DNA of 64,000 nucleotides from Tepidanaerobacteraceae bacterium (GTDB lineage Bacteria; Bacillota; Thermosediminibacteria; Thermosediminibacterales; Tepidanaerobacteraceae), in assembly GCA_024655905.1 (NCBI GenBank), contig JANLFP010000001.1, forward strand, positions 62,001 to 126,000. The letters run 5' to 3'. The translations under genes were made by a program, and so were the position numbers. This document shows positions 37,021 to 46,803 of this stretch, piece by piece (the first letter of the stretch is position 1; each line of letters begins with the position of its first letter). Below the pieces are notes generated by a model that worked only from the letters and a program-made list of their open reading frames with translations, had not been told where the DNA came from and did no database searches.

Positions 37021-38001
37021 TTAGGTCTTCTGATACTTCCAGCATTTCACCCGGTGACCTCTTTCCACTTCAAAAAATCCCGGCTCATCCTTCCTGCATA
37101 TTTCTTTTGCTTCTGGACACCGCGGCCAGAAACGGCATCCTTCCGGCAGATGCAGCAGGTTCGGCACAACGCCCGGTATGTTGAAAAGTCTCTTGTTTTC
37201 ATCCTGGGAAAGTTTTGGTATTGAGTTGTAAAGACCGACTGTATATGGATGGAGCGGGTTATCAAAAATAGTGAATACATCCGCATATTCCACCACCGTT
37301 CCCGCATACATAACGCAGACCTCGTCCGTTACCTCCGCCACCACGCCGAGGTCATGGGTAATCATTAAAACCGACATGTTGATCTTTTCCTGCAACTGTT
37401 TTATTAGCCGAAGGATCTGCGCCTGTATAGTCACATCAAGAGCCGTGGTGGGCTCGTCAGCTATCAGCAATTTCGGATTGCATGCCAGGGCCATGGCAAT
37501 CATTATCCTTTGCCTGAGTCCGCCCGACAATTGATGGGGGTAACAGCGCAATCTCTTCCTGGGATCCGGTATTCCGACCAGGTTGAACAATTCCAGGGTC
37601 TTTTCTTCAGCCTGCTTTTGCGTCAGGCGACGATGTATTTTTAATGATTCCGCCACCTGGCTTCCCACAGTATAAACGGGATTCAAAGAAGTCATCGGTT
37701 CCTGAAAAATCATCGCTATGTCGTTACCCCGGATGGCGCACATCTCATCTGCAGATTTTTTTACAAGGTCCTGGCCTTCAAAAAAAATTTCACCTTCCAC
37801 AATCCTGCCCGGAGGCGACGGTATCAGTCTCATTATCGAAAGGGCCGTTACGCTTTTGCCGCAACCAGACTCCCCTACGAGACCCAGGGTTTTCCCCTTA
37901 TTTATAGCAAAGCTCACACCGTCAACAGCAGGAACCACGCCTTCATCGGTGTAAAAATGGGTTTTCAGCTGTTTTACTTCTATCAAAACACCATCGTTCA
38001 T
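37021..38001 (-). CDS. Oligopeptide/dipeptide ABC transporter ATPase (OppD/DppD type)
   Basis: The partner ATPase, 326 residues. Walker [10 protein letters not shown], signature [15 protein letters not shown], Walker [13 protein letters not shown], and the C-terminal cysteine motif [14 protein letters not shown] followed by HRVKCW, which in this family may bind an iron-sulfur cluster. GAGGTGATA precedes the ATG. It lies 13 bases before oppF. Confidence 0.95.
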   Translation of the reverse strand: MNDGVLIEVKQLKTHFYTDEGVVPAVDGVSFAINKGKTLGLVGESGCGKSVTALSIMRLIPSPPGRIVEGEIFFEGQDLVKKSADEMCAIRGNDIAMIFQEPMTSLNPVYTVGSQVAESLKIHRRLTQKQAEEKTLELFNLVGIPDPRKRLRCYPHQLSGGLRQRIMIAMALACNPKLLIADEPTTALDVTIQAQILRLIKQLQEKINMSVLMITHDLGVVAEVTDEVCVMYAGTVVEYADVFTIFDNPLHPYTVGLYNSIPKLSQDENKRLFNIPGVVPNLLHLPEGCRFWPRCPEAKEICRKDEPGFFEVERGHRVKCWKYQKT

Positions 38002-38013
38002 GTTTTATCACCT

Positions 38014-38925
38014 CTACTGCTTCATAAAGGGGTCCAGAGCGTCCCTCAGGCCGTCTCCCAGGAAATTGAATGCCATCACGATTATCAATATTGCAAAGCC
38101 CGGCGTAATGGCCACCCACGGGGCGGAAAGGAGATATTCCTTGCCGTTCGATATCATCAGACCCCAGCTCGGAGTCGGCGGCTGCGCTCCAACGCCCAGA
38201 AAGCTCAAACTGGCTTCGGACATGATCGCCTCGGGAATCCCAAGGGTTAGAAGAACCAGAAGAGGTGCAATGCAGTTTGGGAAAATATGCCGTATCATGA
38301 TAATCCAATTTTTCACCCCTATGGCCCTGGCCGACTCAACGAATTCCTTTTCTTTTATCGACAGAGTTTGCGCCCTAACCACTCTTGCCGTCCCGGCCCA
38401 GCCAACAATGCTCAAAGCTATAAAAATATTGTATAAATTGGCCCCCAGCGTATACATCACCGCCATGGCCAGAAGCAGAGAAGGAAACGCCATCACCATA
38501 TCGGCGACTCTCATTATGGCCGTATCCACCCTGCCGCCGTAATACCCGGATATTATTCCCAGAACAGATCCGAGAATCATTGATATTATCGAAGGAACCA
38601 ACCCTATAACAAGGGAAATGCGGGTTCCGAAAATAACCCTGCTAAGAACATCTCTGCCGTACATATCTGTTCCCAATAAGTATTTTGCGCATGGAGCTAT
38701 GAACTGTTCGTTCAAGTCCACCCTGTACGGATCATGAGGAGCCACCCATGGGGCGAAACATGCGATTAAAATAAGGAAAATTATGGTAATTGCGCCTGCC
38801 ATAGCCATTTTATTTCTTCTGAATCTGTACCATACTTCTCTCATAAAGGTGGTGCCCTGCAGCTCCATCTCTTCGTCAAACTCCAGTTGTTCATGCAAAG
38901 GTGTATCTTTTTTATCCACTCCCAC
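38014..38925 (-). CDS. Oligopeptide/dipeptide ABC transporter permease (OppC/DppC type)
   Basis: A 303-residue permease with six membrane spans. The N-terminal region has the OppC-type stretch WYRFRRNKMAMAGAI; the EAA loop that meets the ATPase is ESARAIGVKNWIIMIRHIFPN. It starts with GTG at 38925 behind AGAGGAGGGG. Located 12 bases before oppD. Confidence 0.95.
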   Translation of the reverse strand: MGVDKKDTPLHEQLEFDEEMELQGTTFMREVWYRFRRNKMAMAGAITIIFLILIACFAPWVAPHDPYRVDLNEQFIAPCAKYLLGTDMYGRDVLSRVIFGTRISLVIGLVPSIISMILGSVLGIISGYYGGRVDTAIMRVADMVMAFPSLLLAMAVMYTLGANLYNIFIALSIVGWAGTARVVRAQTLSIKEKEFVESARAIGVKNWIIMIRHIFPNCIAPLLVLLTLGIPEAIMSEASLSFLGVGAQPPTPSWGLMISNGKEYLLSAPWVAITPGFAILIIVMAFNFLGDGLRDALDPFMKQ

Positions 38926-38939
38926 TCAGAGCCCCTCCT

Positions 38940-39863
38940 CTATTCGTATTTAATCCTGGGATCAAGATATGAATAGGCAATATCTGCAACAAGGTTGCCC
39001 AGGATAACCAGCACCACGGTGAAAATCAAAGTGCCCTGCAAGAGGGGCATATCCCGGTTTTGAATGGCATTTACTGAAAGTCTGCCTATTCCCGGGATTC
39101 CAAAAACGCTTTCGGTTATCACCGCTCCCGACAGCAGGCTTGCTATCTGGATGGCCATTATTGTCACAACAGGCAGCATGGAATTTTTCAAAGCATGGTG
39201 AAACACCACCTGCCATTCCTTGAGCCCCTTTGCCCTGGCCGTCCTGATATAATCCGCCCTTATCACTTCCAAGAGGCTGGATCTGGTAAGCCTCGCGATG
39301 GATGCTGCTGAACTCCATCCCAGCACAATGGCGGGCATAATGATATATTTGGGTCCAGCAAATCCCGATACCGGCAATAATCCCAATTTCATCGAAAAAA
39401 TATACTGCATGATCAGTGCGGACCAAAACACGGGCATTGACACTCCTAACAAGGCAAATCCCATGAAAAAATTATCTATGAAAGAATACTGTTTTATGGC
39501 CGATACAATTCCTGCTGGTATGCCCACGGCCCATGCTATCAATACTGCTGCCAGCGACAACTTCAAAGTATTGGGAAATGCATCGATTATTAAATCCAGC
39601 ACCTTCCGGTTTTTCAGTTTATAGGATGTTCCCAAATCTCCGTGAAGCGCTCCCCACATGTATTTTATATACCTGAGATAGACCGGATCGTTCAAATGCA
39701 TTTCAGCCTTAACTCTTTCCACAACATCCGGGCTTATATGCTCTTTCATCATCAAAACCACCGGGTCTCCCGGCACAACATTCAGCAGGAAAAAAGTAAT
39801 AACTGTAATGCCAATTATAACGGGGATGGAGGTAAGAATTCTTTTCAACACATACCCTATCAT
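38940..39863 (-). CDS. Oligopeptide/dipeptide ABC transporter permease (OppB/DppB type)
   Basis: The second permease, 307 residues, six spans. N terminus YVLKRILTSIPVIIGITVI and the EAA loop RTARAKGLKEWQVVFHHALKN are typical of DppB/OppB. GAGGTGAAA precedes the ATG. It follows the binding-protein gene after a 90-base gap that contains a strong stem-loop. Confidence 0.95.
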   Translation of the reverse strand: MIGYVLKRILTSIPVIIGITVITFFLLNVVPGDPVVLMMKEHISPDVVERVKAEMHLNDPVYLRYIKYMWGALHGDLGTSYKLKNRKVLDLIIDAFPNTLKLSLAAVLIAWAVGIPAGIVSAIKQYSFIDNFFMGFALLGVSMPVFWSALIMQYIFSMKLGLLPVSGFAGPKYIIMPAIVLGWSSAASIARLTRSSLLEVIRADYIRTARAKGLKEWQVVFHHALKNSMLPVVTIMAIQIASLLSGAVITESVFGIPGIGRLSVNAIQNRDMPLLQGTLIFTVVLVILGNLVADIAYSYLDPRIKYE

Positions 39864-39908
39864 GATTTCACCTCGATTTCAGGCTGAGTCGCTGCAATAT
39901 ATTCATGG

Positions 39909-39948
39909 CAGGGCCCTGACCTCGCTTTAAGCCGGTTCAGGGCCCTCA
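39909..39948 (-). other. Intercistronic stem-loop after the binding-protein gene
   Basis: CAGGGCCCTGA (39909-39919) and TCAGGGCCCTC (39937-39947) pair over ten bases. No T run follows. It lies between the binding-protein and oppB genes, where such hairpins commonly give higher mRNA levels for the binding protein. Each arm is also nearly self-complementary. Confidence 0.7.
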
Positions 39949-39954
39949 TTTTGA

Positions 39955-41589
39955 TCATTGTTCTATTTTTACTTCATAGTAGGGCATGTTGCTCCACCCG
40001 TTCCAGGATACCTTAAAGTTTTTAACCTTGGGCTGCACTACAAACAGGTGATTCAAATGGAACAGAGGCACCCACGCCGCATCGTCGTACACTATCTTCT
40101 TCTCGATTTCCTGATATAGCTTATACCGCTCATCCATATTGGTCATAACCCTGGCCTTTTCTAAATCCGCCTGAACCTGCGCATTGGCGTAGTTGAAAGA
40201 CCTGGCTACAGAATTTCTCGGAGCAAAGAAGGTATATATGAAATTATCCGGGTCATTGAAATCCGCCGACCAGTCCGCCTGATACATGGGAAGTTTGCCT
40301 TCCTTTCTTGTGGCAAAATATGCAGCCTCATCCATCTGGTTAATCTCGGCTTTAATGCCCACATCATTCAGCATGGCCTGAACCGCTTCATTTATTTTTA
40401 ATGTGTTCGGCCTATCCGTAATCTGTGCTATGGTCATATTGAAGCCATTCGGATAACCCGCTTCCTTGAGCAATTCTTTCGCTTTTGCAGGGTCATAAGG
40501 AATGCCTGGCAGATCCGGATTATATCCCGCGAGGCCGGGCGCCATGATGCCTTTGGCGACGGTTCCGATGCCGTAATACAGTCTGTCTATGAGAAGCTGC
40601 CTGTCTATGGAGTACTGTATGGCTTTTCTAACCCTCACGTCATCAAAAGGCTTGATGGATTCATTAATGGCATAATAATATGTTCCAACTCGGGGACCGC
40701 TAACTATTTGGTTTTTCCATTTATCGCTCTTGGTAAAGTATGGTATTTGAGAAAGGGCATTGTCGCAGTCGAAAACATCCAGCTCTCCGTTTTCAAACAT
40801 CATCCTCTGAGTATCCGCATCGGGAACCACCTTTGCCACAATTTTGTCTATATCGGGCTTGCCCAAGAAATAATCCTTGTTGGCCGTCAGCACCACTTCG
40901 CTGTTAAAGGTCCATCCTGACAATTTGAATGGGCCTGTGCCTACCGTCGCCTCTGGCTTCACTCCAAAATCCGTACCTGCCGCTTCGGTAGCTTTCCTAT
41001 TATAGATAGAACCGGCAGGCGTCGCAAGACATGCCAGGAATGGGGCAAAAGGTTCGGTGAGAGTTATCTGTATGGTATAATCGTCGATGACTTTCAAGCC
41101 GCTGGTGGAATCCGCCTTTCCCTCCATTCTATCCTTGGCACCTGCTATCATGTCAAGAAAGTCTGTATTCAGGGCTTTTGTCTTTGGGTCCAGCATCCTG
41201 TCGAAGGTGTACAGCACGTCATCGGCCTTTAGTTCCTCACCGTTGTGGAATTTCACTCCTTTTCTGAGATGAAAGGTATATACCTTGCCGTCAGAAGATA
41301 TGTCCCATCTTTCCGCGAGGCCTGGCTTCAGCTCGGATTTTCCCGGTGCTGTGGTCACCGCTTCTACCAGTCGGTCATAGATGTTCAAAGGAATAAAATA
41401 AGCATCGGTGGTCAATTGAACATCAGCCGTACCGGGGTCGGTTGTCAGGGCAATGGTGAGGGTTTTTTCGCCACCTTGCTGACTGCCAGCCTGCTTTGAA
41501 GATCCGGAAGAACAACCTGCAAGCAGGGAAGCAACCAGCGAAAGAACTGTCATCAGCACAAAGATTTTTTTTACATAACGACTTTTCAT
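39955..41589 (-). CDS. Extracellular solute-binding lipoprotein, family 5
   Basis: The ligand-binding part of the peptide-type importer, 544 residues. The signal peptide ends in the lipobox LLAGC, so it is anchored by lipid on the outer face of the membrane. Family 5 stretches include YTFHLRKGVKFHNGEELKADDV and RKAIQYSIDRQLLIDRLYYG. Ligand may be a peptide, but family 5 also binds nickel chelates and sugars. I start at the ATG at 41589, because AAAGGAGG runs straight into the ATG at 41598. First gene of the operon. Confidence 0.93.
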   Translation of the reverse strand: MKSRYVKKIFVLMTVLSLVASLLAGCSSGSSKQAGSQQGGEKTLTIALTTDPGTADVQLTTDAYFIPLNIYDRLVEAVTTAPGKSELKPGLAERWDISSDGKVYTFHLRKGVKFHNGEELKADDVLYTFDRMLDPKTKALNTDFLDMIAGAKDRMEGKADSTSGLKVIDDYTIQITLTEPFAPFLACLATPAGSIYNRKATEAAGTDFGVKPEATVGTGPFKLSGWTFNSEVVLTANKDYFLGKPDIDKIVAKVVPDADTQRMMFENGELDVFDCDNALSQIPYFTKSDKWKNQIVSGPRVGTYYYAINESIKPFDDVRVRKAIQYSIDRQLLIDRLYYGIGTVAKGIMAPGLAGYNPDLPGIPYDPAKAKELLKEAGYPNGFNMTIAQITDRPNTLKINEAVQAMLNDVGIKAEINQMDEAAYFATRKEGKLPMYQADWSADFNDPDNFIYTFFAPRNSVARSFNYANAQVQADLEKARVMTNMDERYKLYQEIEKKIVYDDAAWVPLFHLNHLFVVQPKVKNFKVSWNGWSNMPYYEVKIEQ

Positions 41590-41679
41590 TAATTTCATCC
41601 TCCTTTTGTTTTTTTTTTTGCAAATATAAAATAAAACTATTATTCGACATCAAACCACATATTCCTCTTTTTTGTAGGT

Positions 41680-41713
41680 TTTTATTATAATCGAAAATTT
41701 TATTATAATCGAA
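41680..41713 (-). promoter_or_regulatory. Two 16-bp direct repeats upstream of the binding-protein gene
   Basis: TTTTATTATAATCGAA occurs at 41680-41695 and 41698-41713, 18 bases apart. On the minus strand each contains TCGATTATAAT with a TATAAT. They may be tandem -10 elements or an operator, about 95-125 bases before the start. Confidence 0.5.
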
Positions 41714-41861
41714 CATGTGATTATTCCGATATCTTTATCCCGAAAATATAAATAAATATTTTCATCATCTGATGGTGATGCGTTTTGCATCATATATGTC
41801 TAAATCTAATAAATGCACAAGCATAAAAGGGCTACTATTATATATACATTTTCCAAAGAAT

Positions 41862-42770
41862 TTATACCAGCCGCCGCAGCAATGCTTCCCTTTCCCCATA
41901 TAAGTAATCGATGGGCGGGATTTCCGGCAGGGTGTAGCATCCAGGTTTTTGCCTGAGGCTGGCTCTGGCCGCGGATACCATGACCTGTGCCGTTGCCGCT
42001 GGGTTTGTCACCGACATGATGAATTCCATCCTTTGGTTGTGAGTTATGCCCGACACGCCTTTTCTCTCCATGTGGACGCCGTGCCCTACATCGATAAGGC
42101 TTTCAACGTCTTCGACGCAATACACATGGGTCTCATCATGGGCAAAATACGGGTCCTGCTTGATGGCTTCCGCTACTTTTTCAAATTCGTACCCGTCTTT
42201 TAGCTTTACGTATACGAGGCGTTTGTGAAGGCCGGTGCCCTCGGGTATAGTCATAGATACCGCATCCTCTACACCTTCCACAGCCTTGACGGCCACCGTA
42301 TGCCCCATGCTCATGCCGGGACCGAAATTGGTATATGTAAGCCCTTTTGGAGCAATGGCTTCCATAACGGTCCTTATTATTGAATCAGTGCCCGGGTCCC
42401 AACCCGCGGAAATCACGGCAACAGCATTATGCGCCTTTGCCTCCATGTCTAGCTCCCTCTTCATCTCCATTATCGCTTCTCCATGTATGTCAAAGCTGTC
42501 TACGGTGTTTATTCCCCTTGCGAGATACTTTTTAGCCACTTCCGGCACCGCCCGGCTGGCAATTCCAAGTATTGCGACATCAACCTCCCCGAGCTCTTCA
42601 GCATCGGTAACCACGGGAATTTCTCCCACCTCTTTTTTAACCCCTGCCACTTTTTCAGGATTTCTAATTACGACTCCTGCCGCTTCCATGTCAGGGCTTT
42701 CCAGAACAGCAGCCATGGCTTCCCTGCTCACATGGCCGAAACCCACTATGGCGATTTTTGCTTTTCTCAA
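41862..42770 (-). CDS. ddh: meso-Diaminopimelate dehydrogenase
   Basis: NADPH-dependent, reversible conversion of meso-DAP to tetrahydrodipicolinate amino-ketopimelate with release of ammonia. 302 residues from a TTG at 42770 behind GGGAGGAGAAAGG, near the 299 residues of the Symbiobacterium enzyme. The Rossmann motif AIVGFGHVSREA opens the protein; TVDSFDIHGE, SAGWDPGTDS and FGPGMSMGHT are substrate-site stretches. The longer frame to 42842 is not supported. It has its own sigma-54 promoter and follows an activator gene. That control is unusual for a biosynthetic enzyme. Confidence 0.9.
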   Translation of the reverse strand: MRKAKIAIVGFGHVSREAMAAVLESPDMEAAGVVIRNPEKVAGVKKEVGEIPVVTDAEELGEVDVAILGIASRAVPEVAKKYLARGINTVDSFDIHGEAIMEMKRELDMEAKAHNAVAVISAGWDPGTDSIIRTVMEAIAPKGLTYTNFGPGMSMGHTVAVKAVEGVEDAVSMTIPEGTGLHKRLVYVKLKDGYEFEKVAEAIKQDPYFAHDETHVYCVEDVESLIDVGHGVHMERKGVSGITHNQRMEFIMSVTNPAATAQVMVSAARASLRQKPGCYTLPEIPPIDYLYGEREALLRRLV

Positions 42771-42847
42771 TCCTTTCTCCTCCCGAAGGTTAATTTTATT
42801 GTTGCCAGTTAAATTCAAAACCGAAGTTTTATTCGTGTGCAATAAAA

Positions 42848-42863
42848 AGCAATTTGCATGCCA
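42848..42863 (-). promoter_or_regulatory. Sigma-54 promoter of ddh
   Basis: Minus strand TGGCATGCAAATTGCT, with GG and GC ten bases apart and one mismatch to the consensus. It lies 78 bases before the ddh start and downstream of the activator gene. Confidence 0.85.
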
Positions 42864-42917
42864 TGCGTATTAGCATCAATAATTACCCAAAAGTTCCCGG
42901 CTATGCAAAATAAAAAA

Positions 42918-42933
42918 GTTCGCAAATGCGAAC
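42918..42933. promoter_or_regulatory. Palindrome GTTCGCAAATGCGAAC, candidate activator site
   Basis: A perfect inverted repeat (GTTCGCA-AA-TGCGAAC, arms of seven) about 55 bases upstream of the sigma-54 promoter. Likely binding site of the activator encoded at 43045, though nearer to the promoter than usual. Confidence 0.55.
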
Positions 42934-43044
42934 ATCGAAAAAATGATGCAACTCATAATTCAATTTAATGCACCATAAGATCCTTTTCGGACAGTTTTCA
43001 AGATAAATAAATAACACTCCGCATTTATGCACTATTTTCCGCAA

Positions 43045-44907
43045 TCACGAACTCCTGGCTTTTTTTAGCTTTTTATAGAAATTGGTTTTACCCACTCCCA
43101 GCATTTCCATGGCTTTTTTTCTGTTGCCGCCACAGATTTCAAGCGCTTTTTTTACCGCATTAATTTCAGTCTCCGTCAAAAGTTCTTTTAAAGGTCCGAT
43201 TTTTTTTACAGTTACCATGCCGCCGATATTATCTTCTTTGTTTTGCCCCAATATATATTCGGGCAGATGCCCGGTCATGATAATGTCCCCGTCGGCCATT
43301 ATTGCTGCTCTTTCCAGCACATTTTCCAGTTCTCTTACATTTCCGGGCCAATCGTAATCCAGAAATATCTTCATGACCTCGCCGGATATTTGAACAGCTT
43401 TCTTTCCAACCCTTTCCGCAACTCGCGGGAGAATATGGCTCACCAGAGGGTACAGATCTTCCCTGTGTTCCCGAAGGGGCGGCAGTTTAATGGATATTAC
43501 GTTTATCCTGTAAAACAAATCCTCCCTGAATATACCTTTTCTGACCGCATCCTCCAGGTCTCGGTTCGATGCCGCAATTATTCTTATGTCGACCTGTATC
43601 GGTTTTACTCCGCCCACCCTCGTGAAGGTCCTTTTCTGAATGACATGCAGGAGTTTAGCCTGAAGCGTCAGCGGCAATTCTGCTATTTCGTCAAGAAATA
43701 TTGTGCCGCCGTCCGCCAGTTCGAATTTGCCCGGTTTTTCAGCCACAGCGCCCGTAAAAGCGCCTTTTTCGTGGCCGAAGAGCTCGCTTTCCAGCAGATT
43801 TTCAGGAATGGAGGCACAGTTGACATAAACAAACGGCCCTTCCCTCCGGCAACCGGCCCGATGGATGGCTTCGGCAAAAAGCCCCTTGCCGGTACCGCTT
43901 TCCCCGGTCAGAAGCACCGTTGAACTGGTTTCCGCGGCTCTTTTGGCCATTTCCACCACCCGTCTGATTTTCTCGCCGCTTCTCACAACGTCTTTGAATG
44001 CTTCTTTCTGTATTCTTTCTTTTCTTATGCGGTTTTCAAGATTCTCAAGAGAACTCAATACTCTTTCACGTTCAATTTGAACGGCTTTCAACTCGGTGAT
44101 GTCCAACACTTTCAAAAAAGCCCCCGCATTATTGCCGTCGACCACAAGCGGCTCAATGGAGCATCTAACCGGAATACCGTTTATCATGGATTCGAGCCCT
44201 CTCACCGCGCAGCTTTCACCTCTCGCCACCGCTATCAGGCTCCGGATTATATGCGAATCGGGGTGAATTTCATTTATGTGCCTTTCAAGTATCTGAAAGA
44301 CCTGACCGAATTTTCCCTTTCCACGAAAAGGTTTGCCGCACAAAACCGCCTTCAGCTCTTCCTGCCGGGCCGTATATCCCCTGGTCTGATAAAACTTGAC
44401 ATCGCGGCTTGCCCTGTCAACTATGACCATGTGGCCTGCAGCCCATCGAAAAATATAATCGTAATGTCTGCCATCCACCGTTGCCCTCAAGCGTTTCAAA
44501 TCAAAATCAATCTGCGCTTTGAGCTTTAAACCGTCTATTGAGGTCTCAACCGAAAGACTTTCTCCCGGTATCTTTTTATCCAGCCTGTTGAATACACCGC
44601 TTCCAGTTCTGCCGCCCACCGTCCCTATTGCTACGACGGCATCTCCTCTTTCTATCCCCGAGGGTTCTATCCCTATTGCCCTCAAATCTTCCGGTTCAAG
44701 CCCGCCGTCATCGGCACCCAGAAGATTGTCCGCTATGATGACGATATCCCCTTGGGCAATTTTTCCCTCCGGGTGTCCGGGGCCCTCGTCGGGGTTCAGC
44801 CCGAAAATATCCCGCGCAATTCGGTTGTATATCTTGATGTGCGCCATGGAATCTATGGCTATTATACCTTCATCTATGAGTTCTATGACGTAAGATTGGT
44901 AATCCAT
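43045..44907 (-). CDS. Sigma-54-dependent activator upstream of ddh
   Basis: An enhancer-binding protein of 620 residues. Two PAS-like sensor regions (about 5-45 and 180-275) flank a domain I do not recognise (about 50-175). The AAA+ domain (about 310-540) has GESGTGKG and GAFTGA. The C-terminal Fis-type helix-turn-helix ends in [23 protein letters not shown] start at the ATG at 44907, six bases after AAAGGTG; the GTG at 44916 overlaps that site. It lies directly upstream of ddh in the same direction and probably activates it. Confidence 0.92.
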   Translation of the reverse strand: MDYQSYVIELIDEGIIAIDSMAHIKIYNRIARDIFGLNPDEGPGHPEGKIAQGDIVIIADNLLGADDGGLEPEDLRAIGIEPSGIERGDAVVAIGTVGGRTGSGVFNRLDKKIPGESLSVETSIDGLKLKAQIDFDLKRLRATVDGRHYDYIFRWAAGHMVIVDRASRDVKFYQTRGYTARQEELKAVLCGKPFRGKGKFGQVFQILERHINEIHPDSHIIRSLIAVARGESCAVRGLESMINGIPVRCSIEPLVVDGNNAGAFLKVLDITELKAVQIERERVLSSLENLENRIRKERIQKEAFKDVVRSGEKIRRVVEMAKRAAETSSTVLLTGESGTGKGLFAEAIHRAGCRREGPFVYVNCASIPENLLESELFGHEKGAFTGAVAEKPGKFELADGGTIFLDEIAELPLTLQAKLLHVIQKRTFTRVGGVKPIQVDIRIIAASNRDLEDAVRKGIFREDLFYRINVISIKLPPLREHREDLYPLVSHILPRVAERVGKKAVQISGEVMKIFLDYDWPGNVRELENVLERAAIMADGDIIMTGHLPEYILGQNKEDNIGGMVTVKKIGPLKELLTETEINAVKKALEICGGNRKKAMEMLGVGKTNFYKKLKKARSS

Positions 44908-45148
44908 ACATTTCACCTTTACTGAATTAAATTCAGTTTCTTTCCTATATGCTTTATGATAGCACCCGTCGCAAAAAATGTCTATAACTTACTGTTGCAA
45001 GGCCTTCTTGACATTTGCCCGAAAAACTGTTATTTTTTTAATATCATATACAATCATGCGGAACGGGGAAAGTTTGACGGTAAAGCTGTGAGCCCCGGAG
45101 GTCCGGTGATTGTCAATCTAAAAAATGTAGGATGGAAGGATGGTTAAA

Positions 45149-46651
45149 ATGAAACTCGCATTAGTTGGCGTCTATGTCTTTGTCATGGTGGCCATAGGCT
45201 ACCTGAGCATGAAAAAAGTGAGCACTGTAAACGATTTCTTTCTCGGAAACCGCTCCATCGGGCCGTGGGTCTCGGCATTTGCTTACGGCACCACATATTT
45301 CAGCGCGGTGATATTCATAGGATATGCCGGAAAAGTAGGCTGGGGATTCGGATTATCGTCTCTGTGGATTGTCGCAGGAAATGCACTGATAGGCACTTAT
45401 CTGGCATGGCATGTTCTTGCAAACCCCACCCGCAGCATGACAATGAGGCTCAACGCTTTGACCATGCCTGATTTTCTGGCAAAGCGCTACGGCAGCCCCG
45501 GCCTTAAGTTACTTTCGGCTTTAATTATTTTTATTTTCCTCGTGCCTTACTCTGCTTCTGTTTACATGGGATTGAGCTATCTTTTTGAAAAAATCTTCAA
45601 CATCCCCTTTAATCTGGCGCTAATAATAATCGCCGCACTTACCGCCGTATACCTGGTCATGGGCGGCTATCTGGCCGTAGCGCTTACAAATTTTGTCCAG
45701 GGAATAGTTATGCTGGCCGGAGTTGTGCTTCTGGTCTGCTATATTATGGCTGATCCCCATATAGGAGGCATAGGTGCCGGCATCGCCAGGCTTGGCCAGA
45801 TAAACCCTCAGCTGGTACAGCCTTTTTCCCCTCCAAATCCTTTAGGGCTGTTTTCTCTGGTCGTGTTGACCAGTCTGGGCGCCTGGGGCATGCCCCAGAT
45901 GGTGCAAAAATTTTATGCCATAAGCGATGTTAAAGCAATACAACCGGCGAAAATAGTGTCTACGTTTTTCTCGATAATTATCGCTTTTGGCGCATATTTT
46001 ACCGGTAGCTTCGGACGCGTTTTTTTCAACAATGAACTTCCAGGCGGCAATTTCGATTTGGTAATGCCTTTGATGATACGCCAGGCTCTCCCCGAAGCCA
46101 CAGCCGTCTTAATACTTCTTCTGGTCCTTGCGGCTTCCATGTCCACGCTTGCTTCACTGGTTCTCGTATCCAGTTCTTCCATAGCAATTGATTTGATGAA
46201 GGGATTTTTCAGACCCAATATGAGTGAAAAAAGCACCATGTCGCTCATGCGCTGGTTGTCTTTATTGTTCATCGCTCTATCAGCATATATCGCATTAAAA
46301 CCAACATTTATCCTGAGTCTGATGTCCCTCTCCTGGGGCACCATATCGGGAGCTTTTCTTGCGCCTTATCTGTACGGCCTTTTCTGGAAGGGTGCCACCA
46401 AAGCCGGAGCCTGGACGGGAATGCTTACGGGAGTTTTGTTTTCCGTGAGTCTATCGCTGTACTTTAAAATGAATTCTTCGCTAATTCCGATGATAGGTTC
46501 GGCTGCAATGATAATACCTCTCTTTGTTCTTCCGGCGGTAAGCGTTTTGACTCCAAAACTTTCCGAAACCCATCTGGCATATATTTTCGAAGAGGATAAA
46601 GCGCGGAAAAACCGTTTGTGTTATTCCAGGCTCAGCGCCGAAGAACAATAA
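45149..46651 (+). CDS. Sodium:solute symporter (SSS family)
   Basis: A 500-residue sodium symporter with about 13 helices. SSS signature stretches are NDFFLGNRSIGPWVSAFAYG near the N terminus and the GGYLAVALTNFVQGIVML region, with the sodium site in AASMSTLASLVLVSSSS. The family takes up proline, pantothenate, sugars, acetate and others; the substrate is not evident. GGAAGGATGG lies before the ATG at 45149; an ATG at 45140 is in frame. It diverges from the ddh activator and is followed by a terminator. Confidence 0.92.
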   Translation: MKLALVGVYVFVMVAIGYLSMKKVSTVNDFFLGNRSIGPWVSAFAYGTTYFSAVIFIGYAGKVGWGFGLSSLWIVAGNALIGTYLAWHVLANPTRSMTMRLNALTMPDFLAKRYGSPGLKLLSALIIFIFLVPYSASVYMGLSYLFEKIFNIPFNLALIIIAALTAVYLVMGGYLAVALTNFVQGIVMLAGVVLLVCYIMADPHIGGIGAGIARLGQINPQLVQPFSPPNPLGLFSLVVLTSLGAWGMPQMVQKFYAISDVKAIQPAKIVSTFFSIIIAFGAYFTGSFGRVFFNNELPGGNFDLVMPLMIRQALPEATAVLILLLVLAASMSTLASLVLVSSSSIAIDLMKGFFRPNMSEKSTMSLMRWLSLLFIALSAYIALKPTFILSLMSLSWGTISGAFLAPYLYGLFWKGATKAGAWTGMLTGVLFSVSLSLYFKMNSSLIPMIGSAAMIIPLFVLPAVSVLTPKLSETHLAYIFEEDKARKNRLCYSRLSAEEQ

Positions 46652-46696
46652 TGGAACAATATCCCCCGAAAAATTTTTGCTCAATTACGCCCACAA

Positions 46697-46726
46697 AAAG
46701 CAGGAGTATCCGGCTCCTGCTTTTTT
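46697..46726 (+). terminator. Intrinsic terminator of the SSS symporter gene
   Basis: AAAGCAGGAG (46697-46706) pairs with CTCCTGCTTT (46714-46723), followed by more Ts. Confidence 0.9.
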
Positions 46727-46803
46727 CTTTCAATTGCTTTTTTTAAACGAAAGTTTCAGTCTTTTACGACATGAACCAATTTGATCATTGAGTCTATATA
46801 ATA

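Noticed and set aside
42235-42873. 212-codon open frame opposite ddh
   Set aside because: Antisense shadow; low-complexity Ser/Ala/Thr composition typical of reversed coding strands.
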